DNA of 7,712 nt from Geobacteraceae bacterium (GTDB taxonomy: Bacteria; Desulfobacterota; Desulfuromonadia; Desulfuromonadales; Desulfuromonadaceae), in contig JAIVHC010000195.1 in assembly GCA_020201305.1 (NCBI GenBank), positions 1 through 7,712 on the forward strand, read 5' to 3'. Within the stretch, counting starts at the first letter, position 1; each line of letters begins with the position of its first letter. Under the pieces are notes generated by a model. That model saw nothing but the letters and a program-made list of their open reading frames with translations, ran no database searches and had not been told where the DNA came from. Below are positions 5,062-7,712 of the stretch, in pieces. Both the position numbers and the translations under genes were made by a program.

Positions 5062-5814
5062 ATGCCAGAACAGGACAGGAATATCCAAGCGGCGGCAGAA
5101 AAACTGCAACAAACAAAGGCACTCGTTATTGCCACAGGTGCAGGGATGGGGGTCGATTCAGGCTTGCCGGATTTTCGCGGCGACAAGGGCTTCTGGAACG
5201 CCTACCCCATGTACGAACGCCTCGGACTCAATTTCTACGATGCCGCCAACCCGATTCACTTTCAGCGTGACCCGGAGTTTGGTTGGGGTTTTTACGGGCA
5301 TCGCACTAATCTGTATCGCGAAACAGTGCCTCATCCAGGGTTTCAGATTCTGCGTCAATGGGGCAAAGACCTCGATCTGCCCATCTTTATAGTAACCTCA
5401 AATGTGGACGGGCAGTTTCAAAAAGCCGGCTTTGATCCCACTCAGATCTTCGAAGTACACGGTTCCATCCATCACCTCCAGTGCCTGCGTCCCTGCTCGC
5501 AGAATATCTGGGACAACACCGAAGAATATAATATCGACACCGAGACTATGCGCTGCTCCCCGATACCCACCTGCCCTCACTGTGGCGAAACCGCCAGACC
5601 CAATATCCTGATGTTCGGGGACTTTTCCTGGATCGACGCACGAACCAGCATGCAGGAACAGCACTTTCGCGCATTTCTCGGCGAACATGCCGACTCAGAT
5701 CTTTTAGTGGTAGAGTTAGGGGCAACCACACATTCCTATTTCCCTTGGAGCCCTCGATGGGCTGCAACAGATCAATCAGCGCCTGTAGTTTCCGGCTCTT
5801 CTGCCATACTCTGA
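5062..5814 (+). CDS. Sir2-family NAD-dependent deacetylase, 3' end disrupted (probable pseudogene)
   Basis: Sirtuins remove acyl groups from lysine using NAD+. Residues 1-221 of the 250-residue product fit a bacterial Sir2 subfamily: TGAGMGVDSGLPDFRGDKGFW (NAD-binding, 25-45), TSNVDGQFQKAGF (112-124), the catalytic His in EVHGSIHH (H133), and zinc cysteines C141, C145, C171 and C174, followed by NILMFGDFSWID. After VVELGA (to 221) the normal C-terminus (GxxIPTVR-like stretch, then the INPRE-type loop that contacts the NAD adenosine) is missing. The remaining 29 residues (TTHSYFPWS onwards) resemble no sirtuin. The expected terminal peptide is readable in another frame (see 5720-5788). This indicates an out-of-frame deletion, in the genome or in the assembly. 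The altered reading now overlaps the convergent yihY-type gene by 43 nt. Activity is doubtful; family assignment is secure. Confidence 0.85.
   Translation: MPEQDRNIQAAAEKLQQTKALVIATGAGMGVDSGLPDFRGDKGFWNAYPMYERLGLNFYDAANPIHFQRDPEFGWGFYGHRTNLYRETVPHPGFQILRQWGKDLDLPIFIVTSNVDGQFQKAGFDPTQIFEVHGSIHHLQCLRPCSQNIWDNTEEYNIDTETMRCSPIPTCPHCGETARPNILMFGDFSWIDARTSMQEQHFRAFLGEHADSDLLVVELGATTHSYFPWSPRWAATDQSAPVVSGSSAIL
5720..5788 (+). pseudogene. displaced C-terminal remnant of the sir2 gene
   Basis: In the frame one base later than the upstream sir2 frame, this stretch reads GQP and then HIPISLGALDGLQQINQRL and TAG (5786-5788). ISLGALDGLQQI is what this Sir2 subfamily normally has at its very end. The ancestral gene therefore most likely stopped at 5788, overlapping the convergent gene's stop by 17 nt. 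Frame -1 relative to this has no continuity upstream, because a TAG lies at 5717-5719. Confidence 0.75.
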
Positions 5815-7070
5815 AGCAAAAGGGTTTCGAGATTGTGCTCGCGTAGATATTCTTCCTGCAGCGTGTCCCAGTGCTGATGCAGTATCTGGGTAGCGGGATC
5901 ATCTTCGACACCAACATCGAGTTCCGGAGTGAGTAATTCTGCCAGATCCACCTTTGCTGCACTGCACTGGGGTAAAACCCGTGAGTCACGCCCCTGCTCT
6001 TCAAAGCGGATTAGAATACCCTTATGTTCCAGAAAATTCAGGATAGTCAGACTTACATGCGGATTCATGCCGGAAGCTGCAACCAATTCTGCCTCGCACC
6101 AGGGTTCTTCTCCCCTCTGGAAACGTCGATACACCAGAAACAGCATCGTCAACACCTGCAGTGGATGCCAGTTGGTTTCCACCTTGGTGGTTTTTTCCAG
6201 CGCCAGAGTATTCCGCCCCTGCCATGCGCGACTCAGTGCTCCACCCGCCAATGCTATCATCCAACCGATATACAGCCAGATCATAAACACCGGCAAAGCC
6301 GCCATGGTACCGTATATAGCGTTATATTTTCCCACACCGATCTGGAAGCTCATATACCCCCACTGACTTAGAAGCCACAGGGTTCCGGCAGTCACCCCAC
6401 CCACTGCAGCAGCACTAAAATGCACCTTCGTGTTAGGCATAAACAAATACAGGAAAATAAATGCGGCCCAGATAACCACAAACGGAGTTATCTCCAACGC
6501 CATAATCACCACTTCACCGAGCCAGGGCTGTTCCAGAATCCACTGCACCAGAGTCTGGCTCCGAAGAGAACTGCTCATGGATATAGCCGCAAGGAGAAAG
6601 AGAGGGCCGAAGGTGATTACGGAAAAGTAATCGGCAAATCTGCGGAACCATGAGCGATTCTCGCGCACCTGCCATAGACTGTTGAAGACTTTTTCAATAT
6701 TGGTAAGCAAAAACAAAACCGTCAGCAACAGGGTGATAAGCCCCACACCCCCCAGGCTGCCAACGTTGGTATTGTTGATATACCCGAGAACGTTACTGAC
6801 CACTTCATCCGACCCGCTTGAAAGATATTTCAGCAGGAGTGGTTCCATGGTGTTGTGCACCCCGAGCCCTTTGAGAAGGGCGAACATAATTGCAAGGAGT
6901 GGAACCAATGCCAACAGGGTGCTGTAAGTCAGCGCAGCAGCTTTTTCCATGCAACGTTCGCGCTTGAAGAGCGTCAAGGTAAGGAGAAGGGCGCGCACCG
7001 CTCCATTACTGCTCTGGTTGAGGTTCACGCTCCACTGGGGTATATTCTTAGCTATCTGCTTTATGTGCAT
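5772..7070 (-). CDS. YihY/BrkB-family inner-membrane protein with soluble C-terminal region
   Basis: Members of this family (formerly annotated ribonuclease BN) are multi-pass inner-membrane proteins; their transported substrate or role is not settled. The 432-residue product has about six hydrophobic segments: roughly 44-68, 107-127, 147-168, 187-211, 218-240 and 253-279. It also has the family hallmark KYNAIYGTMAALPVFMIWLY (248-267) and the N-terminal ERCMEKAAALTYSTLLALVP. Residues ~300-432 are soluble and acidic. A winged-helix-like stretch (CEAELVAASGMNPHVSLTIL and LEHKGILIR, 325-355) is followed by a helical, acidic tail. E. coli YihY is only ~290 residues, so this is the long form. ATG 7070 has AAGGGGCGG upstream. 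The gene starts 15 nt after the patatin-like gene, so both are probably co-transcribed. Confidence 0.9.
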   Translation of the reverse strand: MHIKQIAKNIPQWSVNLNQSSNGAVRALLLTLTLFKRERCMEKAAALTYSTLLALVPLLAIMFALLKGLGVHNTMEPLLLKYLSSGSDEVVSNVLGYINNTNVGSLGGVGLITLLLTVLFLLTNIEKVFNSLWQVRENRSWFRRFADYFSVITFGPLFLLAAISMSSSLRSQTLVQWILEQPWLGEVVIMALEITPFVVIWAAFIFLYLFMPNTKVHFSAAAVGGVTAGTLWLLSQWGYMSFQIGVGKYNAIYGTMAALPVFMIWLYIGWMIALAGGALSRAWQGRNTLALEKTTKVETNWHPLQVLTMLFLVYRRFQRGEEPWCEAELVAASGMNPHVSLTILNFLEHKGILIRFEEQGRDSRVLPQCSAAKVDLAELLTPELDVGVEDDPATQILHQHWDTLQEEYLREHNLETLLLQSMAEEPETTGAD

Positions 7071-7085
7071 AATAATCCGCCCCTT

Positions 7086-7712
7086 TTAGCCGAGTTTTCC
7101 CTGCAGGGTTTTTTCCTCTTTCCTGACACTCTCGTGCCCCTGTTCAATCGCCTCATGCGCGCGGTAAAATTCCAGCAGGCCGATGTGGGCTAAACTGGGG
7201 GCAATGATAATATCGGGTTTATCATCAGTTAATCGGGTGCGCGTAATGCGATCCTGGGTTATGTTCACCGATCCAGCCAGGGCCTCAAACAAACCCGGGG
7301 CATCCTCAGCTGAACCAAAGTTAGAAAAAAGAGAATCAGAATAGGAACGCAGGGCGTTTTTCACATATGCCACCAGATGGTTTCCACCGTTACTCCACTT
7401 TCCTTCACCGTTCTCTTTAGCGCCCGGGTTCTGCCTTGCCGATTTACCCTTGCCGTTGAGCCTGTGCGCCGAATGCTTGCCTACTATATCCCCGTTCAGG
7501 TTTACTGCAATAACCACATCGGCTCCCAGGGATCTGCACACCGACACCGGTACCGGGTTCACCAGACCACCGTCTACAAGCCAGCGTTCCTCATGGCGTA
7601 TAGGAGCGAACAGTCCTGGCAGCGACATTGATCCCCGCACTGCGTTGCGTACGCTCCCCTGAGTAAACCAGTATTCACTCCCGCTTTCAAGATCTGTGGA
7701 TACCGATGCAAA
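7086..7712 (-). CDS. patatin-like phospholipase (RssA/NTE type), 5' end outside window
   Basis: Patatin-like proteins are Ser/Asp-dyad lipid acyl hydrolases. The frame runs open to the window edge; 208 residues are visible, beginning FASVSTDLESGSEYWFTQGS. The N-terminal part with the oxyanion loop and the GxSxG serine lies outside. The second catalytic residue is visible: the Asp of LVDGGLVNPVPVS (codon 7574-7572), in the family DG[GA] motif, followed by LGADVVIAVNLNG. Before it stands SMSLPGLFAPI, also typical. After the core comes a low-complexity linker rich in Gly, Lys and Asn (visible residues ~74-112). A C-terminal part with DIIIAPSLAHIGLLEFYRAH follows, as in bacterial RssA/YchK-like proteins. 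GTG 7640 is open in the same frame but would cut the conserved domain, so it is not the start. It lies directly upstream of the YihY-type gene, suggesting a shared envelope-related transcript. Confidence 0.9.
   Translation of the reverse strand, partial: FASVSTDLESGSEYWFTQGSVRNAVRGSMSLPGLFAPIRHEERWLVDGGLVNPVPVSVCRSLGADVVIAVNLNGDIVGKHSAHRLNGKGKSARQNPGAKENGEGKWSNGGNHLVAYVKNALRSYSDSLFSNFGSAEDAPGLFEALAGSVNITQDRITRTRLTDDKPDIIIAPSLAHIGLLEFYRAHEAIEQGHESVRKEEKTLQGKLG

Noticed and set aside
5715..5725. Programmed ribosomal frameshift in sir2
   Set aside because: Shifting frame would restore the tail peptide, but about 30 conserved residues would still be missing, and there is no slippery heptamer with a downstream structure. 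A deletion explains the data better.
7377..7662. Plus-strand open frames opposite the patatin-like gene
   Set aside because: Antisense to a well-conserved domain, without ribosome binding sites or recognisable motifs.

Overview
The window looks like a chromosomal housekeeping segment of a Gram-negative bacterium with roughly 50% GC. The organism is inferred, not proven. The gmk-rpoZ-rel order is typical of Proteobacteria in the broad sense. The short 62-residue, four-cysteine form of ribosomal protein L28, and a yicC gene directly upstream of gmk, point more towards Desulfobacterota/Desulfuromonadia-like (former deltaproteobacterial) lineages than towards enterics. I see no insertion sequence, phage gene, CRISPR array, tRNA or rRNA.

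Layout. At 2-301 (+) lies the 3' end of purN (purine biosynthesis), with a small in-frame tandem duplication near its C-terminus. A 272-bp non-coding stretch follows, holding inverted repeats and a weak promoter candidate. Then comes rpmB (574-762, +, ribosomal protein L28), which ends in a hairpin overlapping its stop codon and a second, compound hairpin (794-844) that can act as a terminator for both strands.

The minus strand from 4858 down to 885 is one four-gene operon: yicC (endoribonuclease family), gmk (guanylate kinase, TTG start overlapping the yicC stop by 8 nt), rpoZ (RNA polymerase omega) and rel (RelA/SpoT (p)ppGpp synthetase/hydrolase). The theme is guanine nucleotides and transcription: Gmk makes GDP, Rel converts GDP/GTP to (p)ppGpp, and omega is part of a ppGpp binding site in the polymerases where this is known. 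A good sigma70-type promoter candidate (TTGTCA-17-TATACA) lies just upstream of yicC.

On the other side of a 203-bp divergent intergenic region, containing a perfect 15-bp palindrome, is a Sir2-family deacetylase gene (+, from 5062). Its 3' end is damaged. Reading shifts frame after codon 221 and about 30 family residues are missing, yet the family's usual C-terminal peptide is still legible in the next frame. The convergent pair on the minus strand is a patatin-like phospholipase (5'-truncated by the window edge) followed 15 nt later by a YihY/BrkB-family membrane protein with a soluble C-terminal region.

I did not find a convincing undescribed multi-gene system. The two observations most worth following are the altered hydrolase motif in Rel (His-Asp-Val-Leu-Glu-Arg where Glu-Asp is expected, alongside an intact synthetase site) and the out-of-frame internal deletion in the sir2 gene.
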